DNA of 64,000 nt from Gnetum montanum (Eukaryota > Streptophyta > Gnetopsida > Gnetales > Gnetaceae), in the NCBI GenBank assembly GCA_015680685.1, contig MNCI01006539.1, positions 382,159 through 446,158 on the forward strand. The letters run 5' to 3'. This document shows, piece after piece, positions 36,482 through 46,911 of this stretch (position 1 is the first letter of the stretch; each line of letters begins with the position of its first letter). The notes under the pieces are model-generated. The model did no database searches and was not told the DNA's origin. It saw nothing but the letters and a program-made list of their open reading frames with translations. The position numbers were made by a program, and so were the translations under genes.

Positions 36482-37281
36482 TGATGAGCCGCGATATCGC
36501 ATCCGCCACGTGATATCGCATACGCGATATCGCATCCTGCCTCATCTTCTATAAATAAGAGGCAGCGCCCTTTCTTCCCGATAGTTAGACTTAGACCCTT
36601 AGCCAAACTCTTGCAATTTTACCATTCCAGAGTTAGAATAATTTCTACGTGCCCACAGTAGGAGTCATAAAGTGAATGGATCTTTATTCGAGCAAATTGT
36701 ACTTGAGCACACATTTGTGTACGGCAATAAAGACGAACTTTATGATAAACCTTGTAGCATATAGATTAAGCTAATTACTAATTAATTATTATTGAATGTT
36801 TAACGCTTTTCTAGTTAATTAATTTCTCTCTCAACCGTTGACACTCTTAGTTAAGTACACTCAGTATGACCGCTTCAAGCATGCGTGTAGCACTTGGTAA
36901 CCTAGTAACGATTAGTGTTTGGTAATCCTAGCGGCATTGCACTAGTTCGGGATGTGTACGGCAAGTGGGAATGGATACTTGTGTTTGGAACAATTAGGAA
37001 TTAGTTAGTGAATAGTTAATGTAAGTTAGTCACTTAGTTATCTTTATCTGCCCTTATAAGCATAAGACATTAAAAAGATAAAAGCTATAAAAAATCACAT
37101 ACCTCAAGCTTACTTAACCATACAACCGTGACAATACAAGTAAGTTTGGAAAGACAACAATTAATTAACCTTGAGTGTTCCATTAAGGTGTGTAAGCACT
37201 TAGTCCTTGGAGTTTGACTAGATCGCACATGAAACACTCATATTCGTATGGTTGAGTGTAGGGGTACCTCACCATTCATCA
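36482..37281 (+). repeat. Element C 5' LTR
   Basis: 800 bp, tgatgagccgcgatatcgc ... accattcatca. Three palindromic gatatcgc units lie at 36489-36532. TATA box near 36550. Confidence 0.92.
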
Positions 37282-37282
37282 T

Positions 37283-37300
37283 TGGCGCTGTTGCTGGGGA
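37283..37300 (+). promoter_or_regulatory. Element C primer-binding site
   Basis: tggcgctgttgctgggga, closer to the Athila-type consensus than that of element A. Confidence 0.78.
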
Positions 37301-37426
37301 CTTAGTTGTTTGTGCATTGCGTAGAACATAGGAAATCATCCATATCGTTGGAACGTTAGAATGAATCCTTAGGGTTAATCAAAGGAAGATAAGACAATGG
37401 TACATGGCACACCGAAAAAGACAAAA

Positions 37427-39350
37427 ATGTTTTCTTCTTCGCATAAGAGCACTTCATTGCCTAGGACTAACACAAGAGACAGTTGACGGCATCATACACG
37501 TAACCAAGATCCGCTAGTTCCTCAACAGTTTCGTGTGGTATATACTCATCATGATAAGTATGTACCTGATTTCACCTTTATTCTCCACCAAGATGAACAA
37601 CTGCATTGGAGAGACTTGGAGGGTAACATAGTGTTGCCTCCAGACTGATCAGTCCCTAACATGCTCCTTTGTGCTCTCACACGAATAGGCATGCCACTTT
37701 TATATGCGGAGTACGTTGCATGTGATCATGACATAAGGGACTATCATCCCACAGAAGCGCAATGTCAAAGGGATTTGCGACAAGAGAGTTACCACACATC
37801 CTTAAAGGGTAAATGGCCCCATAACGGCCTGCACGTCTTAAGCAAAATTGAGGGTGGTGAACCTGCTTCAACAGGTTCCCCACAAAATGATGTTCCCCCT
37901 CCCAATGATGGTCAGGAGGTGGTGTATCAGAACCTCCACTCCACGGTTCATAACCCTGGTTCTGATCCCCATGAACATGAAGTGTTCAACGAGGGAACAC
38001 AAACACATGATAAGGGTGGATGGTCTGATCGTAATCACGATCAAGGCCAAGACCATTGGAGAGAAGGTAGAAAACACCATCATGCTGATGGTTCTCCTTC
38101 TTATTCACCTTCATCGTCACATTCACCCTCTCCTTCAATGTTTGGATGTAGTCATAAGGAAACCAACCGTGAGGATAAAGGAAAACAGAGTGAAAAACAT
38201 CGACGAGACAGTCAAGAATGAGGACGAGGGCACTCTAAGGAATCAAGGCATAGAAGAAGGGAGAGTAGGGAACCACATAGACACCACAAATGCTATGAAT
38301 GAGATGACCACGAAGAACCCCTACTCGCAACTAGAAGCATGCTAGATATAACAGAGGCTATAAGAGTTCCAACAGGCACCAAAAGGATAGTAGGATCAAG
38401 AGGTTAGACATGAACAACATCCCACAATTTGAAGGGGGATACAACGTTGATCCTCAAAATCATTTGCAAGCATTCCATGCTGCATGTGCCTTGCAAAACA
38501 TAGAGAACGAATGGCAAAAACTGAAGTTGTTCCCAAGGACACTAGTGAAAGAAGCTGAAAGCTGGTACCGGTCATTAGAATTGGAATCCATTCGGAGATG
38601 GAGTAAAATGTTAGAATTTTTGAATGATAAGTATCAAACATACTTCCAAGTGTCTAACCTGTGAAAGCAAATCCAAGGATGGAAGCAAGAAAATCATGAA
38701 CCCTTGGATGCTGCCACGGGCCACTATTACGCACTATTACATCATTGCCCTGGCCGTGGTTATTCGCAACAAGATCAACTACGCCATCTCGTGGATGGAC
38801 TTAGACATGAAATAAGAAGAACCCTTGGAACATATGCCCAAGGAAGATTAGTAGAGCTTAGGCCTCATCAAATTCATAGATTGCTAGAGCAAGTAGCCAA
38901 AGAAGAAGGTGAGCTATGAAAGAGAGAAAGTGTAGAAGAGTATAACCAAGATCCTTCCCTCCAAAAAAGGGAAGTGAGATTCTGTGAGGAGGAAGAAGAG
39001 TCACCACTCGAAGAGATGGTGAATAGGAAAAATTTGTTGCTCCAACAGTGAACAACAGAAGTATCGGCAAAGGTAGACCAAATGTGGGACTCCTTGGATA
39101 GTAGGTTTGAAATTGTTCTTAAAATTGTAGAGTCTAGGGAGCGAGGTAGTGACCATGACAAAAAGAAAAAGAGAGAAGTGGACAATGCACATAACAAGGG
39201 TAAGGGCAAAATGGCCATCACTGAAGAGGTTGTGGATTCAGACATGGACAATGATAGTGGATGTGAGATATGCCAATATGACCATCCTAAGGGATGTTGC
39301 CTAGTGATCTCACATCTACAAGAGTCTGGGGTTTATGCACTCAACCCATG
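37427..39350 (+). pseudogene. Element C gag
   Basis: First ATG 37427 (MFSSSHKSTSLPRTN), equivalent to the start of A. The frame has few stops: open 37661-38221, then a frame change. A Ser/Pro/His/Arg-rich stretch (about 38060-38330) precedes the gag core (38410-38664: IENEWQKLKLFP, AESWYRSLE). Open pieces at 38704-38919 and 39082-39351 lead to an intact zinc knuckle CEICQYDHPKGCC near 39264-39302 (CX2CX3HX4C). Gag is better kept than in A, which fits a younger copy. Confidence 0.82.
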
Positions 39351-39687
39351 ACTTAATAAATGCCAAGCACCCCGACAGTTACCTTATCCCCAAGGTAACC
39401 CAAGGTAGTTCCACCAACCTATAACATATTATCCAAGTGGAACTCCACCACAACCCGTTGAGCAACATCAATAGTGGCAATACCCACAATCATGGGGGAT
39501 GCCACCACCAAGGCAATAATACCCCTATCGGCAACTAGACCCATATGGCTACTACATACAACATCTAATCTCTCCATGTGACTCTGTTAGTCACATTACA
39601 CCACAACATCACTACCAAGCTTGGGAGTATTATAGAACTCCTTCTCCTAGGGGAGATAACCCACAAGCATACCATCCTTCAAATCCA
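39351..39687 (+). other. Gag-protease linker of element C
   Basis: Matches A 26060-26400 (Gln/Pro/Tyr-rich coding, e.g. the WHHPQSWGMPPL-type region) with stops; no domain. Confidence 0.6.
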
Positions 39688-40222
39688 TCCACAACTCTCA
39701 TACTAATAGCTCCATTACCACCTACTCTAGCAATGCAGGGGGAACTCCCCACTTAACCGCAGTAATGCAATGCCACGAGGGCTATGAATCCTCAACCCAC
39801 AGTTGGTTTTGACAACCTTATGAAGGAAAAACCTTTCTTTAGAGCCAACAGTCCAACCAAGCCCTCACAACCACAAGCGGTTGAACCTCTGAATGCCTCT
39901 CCATCAAATAAGGCTTCAGAGCTCCCTTCAAACCAAACACCGAGCTTAACGCATACGGTTATGTTAACNAAGCTCGGTGTTTGGTTTGAAGGGAGCTCTG
40001 AAGCCTTATTTGATGGAGAGGCATTCAGAGGTTCAACCGCTTGTGGTTGTGAGGGCTTGGTTGGACTGTTGGCTCTAAAGAAAGGTTTTTCCTTCATAAG
40101 GTTGTCAAAACCAACTGTGGGTTGAGGATTCATAGCCCTCGTGGCATTGCATTACTGCGGTTAAGTGGGGAGTTCCCCTTGCATTGTTGGAGCGGGTGGT
40201 AATGGAGCTATTTGTGTGAGAG
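39688..40222. other. Inverted duplication centred on a single N (probable assembly artefact)
   Basis: Bases 39688-39953 and 39970-40222 are reverse complements of each other around an unknown base at 39969. The inner roughly 200 bp look identical; the outermost 60 bp differ slightly. As a result one frame reads the same protein on both strands. The segment that element A has between the equivalents of 39955 and 40319 (about 300 bp) is missing. A mis-joined contig is more likely than a real palindrome. Confidence 0.8.
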
Positions 40223-40318
40223 NNNNNNNNNNNNNNNNNNNNNNNNNNNNNNNNNNNNNNNNNNNNNNNNNNNNNNNNNNNNNNNNNNNNNNNNNNNNNN
40301 NNNNNNNNNNNNNNNNNN
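40223..40318. other. Assembly gap (96 N)
   Basis: Run of unknown bases directly after the inverted segment, inside the protease region of element C. Confidence 0.99.
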
Positions 40319-40919
40319 GATTTCTTAGTGATACAAGTAAATAAAGATAAAGGGGACTTCCCAATAATAATGGGAAGGGCATGGCTAAGTATTGTAGATG
40401 CACACCTAGGAATCCATGGTCTTTCCCTAGAGATATCTAAGGAGAAAACTTTTTGGAAAGATCGAGAAGAAGAAGGTTCCATGCATCGAATACAATGATA
40501 CAGGGTGCAATTATGTGTAGAGATCATGGGTTGGGCAAAGTTTAGAATTGCCTGCATGCAACCGATGTGCATAAGACCTTGACCTACAAAAGTGCCTATA
40601 TGCAGCAGCCACACGACAAAGAGACACCTAGTGGCTGATAGCTGATCAAGAGAGCAACTCACTAACATGCATGGAACTAACTAAGGGAATAACTCGCGCT
40701 CATGTCGAAAGCATAGATGCACTAGAGCAAGATCGTCGTCAACTTCCAAACCTTAACCTGGAAAACATCAATTGGGGTGTCGAAAGCATAGATGCACTAG
40801 AGCAAGATCGTCGTCAACTTCCAAACCTTAACCTGGAAAACATCAATTGGGGGAAGTTGGAAATTCCTAAAAAGTCAGACAAAAACCTTAATAAGAAATT
40901 ATTAGTTGATGTGCAATAG
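40319..40919 (+). pseudogene. Element C protease remnant joined to the integrase end
   Basis: Matches A from 26958: FLVIQVNKDKGDFPIIMG-type sequence and the following region with stops, open again 40671-40919. It contains a 75-bp in-frame tandem duplication (40704-40852). At about 40890 the reading jumps to KKLLVDVQ, the equivalent of the last integrase residues of A (near 30225), marking the internal deletion. Confidence 0.75.
40704..40852 (+). repeat. 75-bp perfect tandem duplication
   Basis: Unit 1 40704-40778 and unit 2 40779-40852 are identical apart from the last base; 75 bp is 25 codons, so the frame (VESIDALEQDRRQLPNLNL...) is kept. Element A has one copy. Confidence 0.95.
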
Positions 40920-42905
40920 ACCAAACCTTACCATGAATCTAGAACGGTCAATGCACATAATACCTCTGAGAAGGGACGATCCTGCTCATTATTTCGAATC
41001 TCCTCTTTCCAACTCAATCATGGGGGAGATGGCCACCTCTGCTGATCATTTGAGACCCTCAATTCCTTTTTCTTTTTAAGTTTTTGTTTTACACATTTTT
41101 GTTTTACAAATTTCTTTAACTTTTCTTGTTTTTATTTTGCAACATCGTTTATACTTTTTCATTTTCATTTCTTTGTGTGGTTATTTGTTTTGTTAGGTTC
41201 GTCACCTAATAAGTGCTCCTGATGGTGGTATGAATTGTATTCTATTGATTGCTAATGTTTGATTTTTACCTTGGAGTTATAATGTTGATACTAAGGTATG
41301 GTTCTTTTGATATAATAGGCAATGAGTCCACATCATCCATGCATTCATAAATTTCTATGGTCTCTCTTGGCTTGGAATTGTATGGTCCCTTTCTTCATAA
41401 TAAAACTATTAATGAATTGGTGACTAGGCATTTCTCAAACTAAGGAAGGACTCAAGGACTGAAAAGGGTGTGACTTCAAGGGGATTTGATGCATTTATGC
41501 TGGCCATTCTCTTGGGTGCTTGGATGTTTTTTTCTTGAGTTTTCCTTACCATTCTAACATTTGCTCCATTATCAGGAAGCTAAGCTAATAAAAATAATAA
41601 GTCTTGGCATGGTGTGGTTCTCACAAAAAAAAAAAACAATGAGAATTCAAAGCACACCCCTTAGACAAAATAATTATTTGGGCTACAAGCACTAGTTATG
41701 GAACTAAAAAAACATGTTCCCTCTAACTAAGGCCCTTTCTCGCTTCCTACTTTTCCCTTTCTTGTTTCCTCATAATGGTGGTGATTCTTTCGTGGAAGCA
41801 TTCCTGTTACTTCAAGTGGATGGATTGGCCAAGTGTATTAATGTGAAGTCACTAGATGTGGATTGTTTGAGGCTAGATTTGGAATGAGATCTACTAAGTC
41901 ACATTAACCATAAATACACAAGGGGCTGTACACCACCTTGTTCTTGGGACTTCATTCCATTCTCTTCTTTCCATCATTCTTTCTCCATTTTCCACCTCAT
42001 TGCCGGTTGTATCAGTAGTCTATATTTTTGTTGATACATTGTTTTATTTTTGGTAAATTCTTATGGTTAAGACTTTAACTCTTGCTTCCGAATGACATTT
42101 TCAGAGCCTACGAACTCTTTGGATGTGGGTTTGTCAGGGCATAACTAGCATGAGCCTGCTTTGGGGAGGACCCACTGGCATTCCTATTTGGTGCATCAGT
42201 TAACTTCTTTCCCTTAAACATTTCCACAATCAACATTTAATTTGTTCATTCCCACTTTTGGCATCCATTTTATTAGCGTTGTCGTTGTTTCTTTTTCTCC
42301 ATCTTTCTTATTCCTTATCTTTTTCCATTCTATCGCTACCGAAGGATCGCTCTTAGTCATGGGGGTCTTGGTCCAATTTTTTCAATTTTCTCCTAACCCC
42401 TACACCTTGGGTAGTCACCAATGTTATATCTCTAGAATCCATATTAGCCGTATCATAACTTAGCCAATGGACCTTACACCGAGGCAAGGTATCAACTGTA
42501 TTGTGATTTACTTATCCTTGCTCATATGTGACTGTGTTGTGTGTGCAGATGGCAAGCATATAGCAATGGATTGGACCTGGAGGAAACACTTAGGATGGAC
42601 TAGTGCTAGAATAGTTATGCAAGGAACAAGATTGATCACGCAGTTATGGATGGACAACGGAAGGCGCAATCTTGGCGTCAACAGCGACACGTCTTCTCCT
42701 TTTATCTCTCTCTTCTCTCTCAGCTGCCAAATAAGGCCGAATGTCAAATGTGCATAGTGTTCACTCTTGTGGTCATGAAAACTAATGTTGCCATGTATTG
42801 TAATGTTGATCCATTCACGTGTCACCCCATTTACCATTAGTGTTATTCAAGTTAATAATCCCATACCTTCCCAATATTTTGTAAGGAACTCGAGGACAAG
42901 TTTTC
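40920..42905 (+). other. Non-coding 3' region of element C
   Basis: Aligns with A 30290-32545 with one copy of the 277-bp unit. Short frames (42242-42463, 42467-42757) carry no domain. Confidence 0.65.
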
Positions 42906-42909
42906 ATTC

Positions 42910-42922
42910 AGTTATGGGGGTA
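42910..42922 (+). promoter_or_regulatory. Element C polypurine tract
   Basis: agttatgggggta immediately upstream of the 3' LTR. Confidence 0.7.
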
Positions 42923-43689
42923 TGATGAGCTGCGATATCGCATCCTGCCTCATCTTCTATAAATAAGAGGTGGCACCCTTTCTTCCCGATAGTTAAACTT
43001 AGACCCTTAGTCAAACTCTTGCAGTTTTACCATTCTAGAGTTAGAATAATTTCTGTGTGCCCGCAGTAGGAGTCATAGAGTGAATGGATCTTTACTCAAG
43101 CAAATTGTACCTGAGCACACATTTGTGTATGGCAATAAAGACGAACTTTATGATAAACCTTGCAGCATACAGATTAAGCTAATTAGTAATTAATTGTTAC
43201 TGAATTTTTAACGCTTTCCTAGTTAATTAATTTCTCTCTCAACCATTGACACTCTTAGTTAAGTACACTCAGTATGACCGCTTCAAGTATGTGTGCAGCA
43301 CTTGGTAACCTAGTAACGATTAGCGTTTGGTAATCCTAGCGGCATTGCACTGGTTCGGGATGTGTACGGCAAGTGGGAATGGATACTGGTGTTAGGAACA
43401 TTTGGAACTTAGTTAATGAATAGTTAATGTAAGTTAGTCACTTAGTTCTCTTTACCTTCCTTTATTAGCATAAGACATTAAAAAGATAAAAGCTATAAAA
43501 AATCACATACCTCAAGCTTACTTAACCATACAACGATGACAATACAAGTAAGTTTGGGAAGACAACGATTGATTAACCCTGAGTGTTCCATTAAGGCACG
43601 TAAGCACTTAGTCCTTGGAGTTCGACCGGATCACACATGAAATGCTCGTATTCGTATGGTTGAGTGTAGGGGTACCTCGCCACTCATCA
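42923..43689 (+). repeat. Element C 3' LTR
   Basis: 767 bp, tgatgagctgcgatatcgc ... gccactcatca. It is about 33 bp shorter than the 5' LTR because two of the three palindromic units have been lost between short repeats gcgatatcgcatcc. Confidence 0.92.
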
Positions 43690-44503
43690 ATATGCATGAA
43701 TATAGCATGGGATGTGTTAACACATCATTCACATAGTTCCCATTAATACCTATATAAGTGCATATACCCACCACATTTATAGCATTGTTTGATCATTCCC
43801 TTAGCCAAACTCTTGCAATTTCATACCATAAAAGTTAAAATATTTCCTATGCTTACAACATGGATTGAATAAATTGTACAAGATTTTATTCGAGTGCATG
43901 ATGTACTTGAACATACTTGCATAATGACAATAAAATCAAGCTCTGTTCTATCCATTGCAATACTTGGATTAACATTTTGATTTATTTTTTTCTAATTTAC
44001 TTTTGAGTATTCATTTACTTTTCATGCAAGTAATTAATTATTTTATTCAATTGTACTTAGTCAATTCACATGAGTACAACTAGTTTTGAGCATAAACATA
44101 TTAACACTTAATAATCTTAGCAGTGGATCACTTGGTATGCCCAACAATGAAACACTTGGTAACCCAAGAGTGTTAGTGCATGTTTAGGATGTGTATGATG
44201 AATTAGGAACATATAGTCCATGCTAGGCTAGATTAGATTTACTTTTTGTACTTTGACTAATTAGACTAATATTTTAATACTTTAAATATTTGAATAATAA
44301 TAAAAATATAATCATATGCCTTAGTCGCACTTAATCATATAACTTGAGCCCACACAAGTGTGACAAAAAAGACAACAATCAATATCTTAACACTTCGTTA
44401 TCTAAGGTATCCATATAGTTCTAAATTCACAAAATTCAACCGAATCATGTGTGAATGCTTGTGATTCATATGGTTGGGCATAGGGTTACTCTATCACTCA
44501 TCA

Positions 44504-46640
44504 TTATCCTTTGACTTTTCAAAAGAAATGGTAGTAATGAGATCCTTTTGAAAAGTCAAAGAATATAAGATGAGGTTTTGGAGGGGGGTATGAAACCTAA
44601 AATAATAATATTATTATTATTAAAAAAATTGAAAGTACATCAAATCACGGAAGATAGAGTCTAAAGAAAAGGCCAAATGGTTTTGCAGTTGTCCTTTTGT
44701 GTTTTTCATTCTAACAATAAATCTTCAAAAATCTCTCCTCTAAGGTAGAAAAAGAATCATGCCTTGTCCCATTGTCGACCCCCTCCCCCATGCGAGTTTT
44801 TACTTCTTTCTAGAAGGTGGTGCAAATTTAGCCTCATCAACCTCAATTCGATGTCCAAAACTAATACAAGTTCCTAGACAAGATCCCAGACATCTCATAC
44901 ATCTCATACAAGCTCCCATTGGTCTCAAACATCATGGACACATCAAGTCTTACTAAAACATAAAAATAACACTCATACAAGCATGAAACACATAATATTT
45001 AAGGATTTACACATTGGGTCAGACGATGTCCTTATCAAAGGGTTTCTTAAATAGAGAAGGAGAAAACTCAATCTAAAGATAAAAGAGCACATCAATAAAA
45101 AATAATAAACAAATAGTAATAATAGCTAAAAATTTAACTTTTTACTAAGAGCTTTTTTGCTTTAAGTTGTAGTTGAAAATTGACATATTTGAGAGTTTGA
45201 TATTTAGTTATTAGAAAATAATTGCACGTTGAAGCTTCTAAATAGAGCAGAGAATAAGTGGTTGAAGACATTTCCAAATGCAAAGAAATAAAGTGGAATG
45301 ACTTGATTGATGCTAGGCTAAAAATTGTTACAAATTATGGATGTCCATTTCCAAGAATGTTAAGCAACAAAACATTAAAAAAAAAAGAAAAAAAGAAAAG
45401 AAAACATGAGAAAATGAATCTTCACTTTTACAAAGAGGATATTGAAGAGAAACAATTCTAATATGTTTTAGATGAGTGCCAATAGGAAGACTTTGATGAA
45501 TAAGACATCATAAAAAAGTACAATTTTTAGGAAATATAGGAGTTTTCCAAATATCTTTCATTTTCCTCATCCAAAAGTGCATGGGAGGAGAATTAGAGTG
45601 CTTCTAGATCCTAATGCATCTTATTATTGTTGTTGTTTTAGAGGGTAAGGTTTAGTTTAGTTTGGTCTACCTTGGATAAGCCCCTAGGTTAGTAACATGG
45701 CAAGTACAAAGGGAGTTTTGGTAAAAGTCCAATAGTTTTGGGGATGCCTTTTTAAGTTTTTATCCTTACAACCAATCCTAAAAAACCTCTCCTATGGGGT
45801 AGGAAATGGATTAAGCCTTACCCTTATTTAGAAGTGCCCTCAATAGTTTTCACTTTTTAGTAAAGGGTTTTTTTGTTAAAAGAAGAGAAAATTTTCTGTA
45901 AAGATAAAAGAAAGCTTCAATTAGTAAAAATGAACAAATAGTAACAAAAGTTGAAAGCTTTGCATCAAAAAGAAAAAAAAAATATTGTAAGGTAAAAAAA
46001 TTAATGGTTTAGCTTTAACTTAAGTGGAAGCTTTTTTTTGCTTGAAGTTGTAATTTAAAAACTACATCTTTGAAAATATGATATTTAACTTCTAAACAAA
46101 GGTGACAGTTATACTCTTGTTGCTCAAACCTAATTGCAGAAATGGAAGCTTCTAAATAGAATAGAAAGCACTCATAAATGTAAAATTAGAAAGTAGGTAA
46201 AGTAAGTTGATCACCAAGAATAATATTATTGATGCTTGGTTGAAAGTTATTACAAATTGTAGATGTTTATTTCCAAACATGCTATGCAATAGGATACTTA
46301 CAAGCATAGCATACTTACAAACAAAAAACAAAAAAAATAAAAAAAGAAAATGAGTCTTCACTTCCATGCAAAAAAGACATTGAGGACAAATAATTTTCAT
46401 ATATTTTCCGAATTAATTTTCAAAAACATTATTTTTTCGTCTTTCTATTCAAACCAAGTCTCCTTCCACCACATATACGTTGTGCTCCATCGATCCATAA
46501 TTTGCTCCTCCGGTAATTTGTCGTAACATGATTCCCGACACCTGCTGTGGCATCCATTTCATATTTTCGTTGAAAAGTAAACACAAATTACCAACACAGA
46601 AAGTAAAAGCGGGAATAAAAAAGCCTTTGATGTGGCTGCC
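44504..46640. other. Intergenic DNA with a diverged segmental duplication
   Basis: Two related segments, about 44660-45480 and 45715-46405, lie in the same orientation. Shared blocks include aaatctctcctctaaggtag / aaacctctcctatggggtag, agcttttttgctttaagttgta / agctttttttgcttgaagttgta, gaagcttctaaatagag / gaagcttctaaataga, and aaaatgaatcttcactt / aaaatgagtcttcactt. The first keeps a frame (45258-45461) with IKWNDLIDARLKIVTNYG that the second keeps only in pieces, so an old gene or transposon exon may underlie both. I cannot name it. A 17-bp perfect inverted repeat lies at 44509-44561. Confidence 0.6.
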
Positions 46641-46911
46641 CAATTAGCGATATCGCTTGCCTGTAGTGCCTGTGGCCTGGCCTGGCCTGGCTTGGCTAGG
46701 CTAGCTGTTGTTACCCACAGCCAGAGCCAGAGCCAGAGCCAAGGAAGGTGAAGGCGATGAATTGGGAATTGGAATGGAATGCCCTTCTTCTTCTTCTTGA
46801 TTGATTGATTGACTGACTGAGTGATTGCCTATCTGTCTATGTGCAACAACAATTCATTCATTGACCACGCCAATCCACAGCAAACGCAATTACGTATTGA
46901 ATTTCAATCTA
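46640..46911 (+). promoter_or_regulatory. Promoter and 5' UTR of the carrier gene, rich in microsatellites
   Basis: Locally GC-richer than its surroundings, with short repeats: (cctgg)n near 46674-46695, (ccagag)n near 46722-46740, (cttctt)n near 46786, (gatt)n and (gact)n near 46799-46822. A 12-bp palindrome agcgatatcgct is at 46646-46657. I see no clear TATA box at a convincing distance. The first ATG in frame with the carrier is 46912; upstream in-frame sequence has only a TTG. Confidence 0.45.

Larger units (their letters stand above)
36482..43689 (+). mobile_element. Element C: Athila-like Ty3/gypsy element lacking RT, RNase H and most of integrase
   Basis: LTRs at 36482-37281 and 42923-43689 and a perfect 5-bp target duplication atatg (36477-36481, 43690-43694). 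Internal order: primer site, gag, protease remnant, then a jump at about 40890 from the sequence after protease straight to the last codons of integrase (matching A near 30225). About 2.8 kb of pol present in A is missing. It is therefore non-autonomous and would depend on relatives such as A. Gag is broken by a few stops but its zinc knuckle is intact. The middle (39690-40318) is affected by assembly problems. Confidence 0.9.
36443..44503 (+). repeat. Old 3' LTR of element D, split by element C
   Basis: Starts tgatgaataataaattag at 36443, is interrupted after 36481 by element C, resumes at 43690 and ends ctatcactcatca at 44503. Joined length is about 848 bp. It is a diverged relative of the A/C LTR: cccttagccaaactcttgcaa (43798) and the tggttg...ctcatca end are shared. 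It lacks the gatatcgc palindromes. Confidence 0.8.

Noticed and set aside
39784-40133. 113-codon frame found on both strands
   Set aside because: A product of the inverted duplication around the single N; only the left part is genuine element C sequence.
46825-46911. Extended N-terminus of the carrier starting at 46825
   Set aside because: The codon at 46825 is TTG, not ATG; the first in-frame ATG is 46912.
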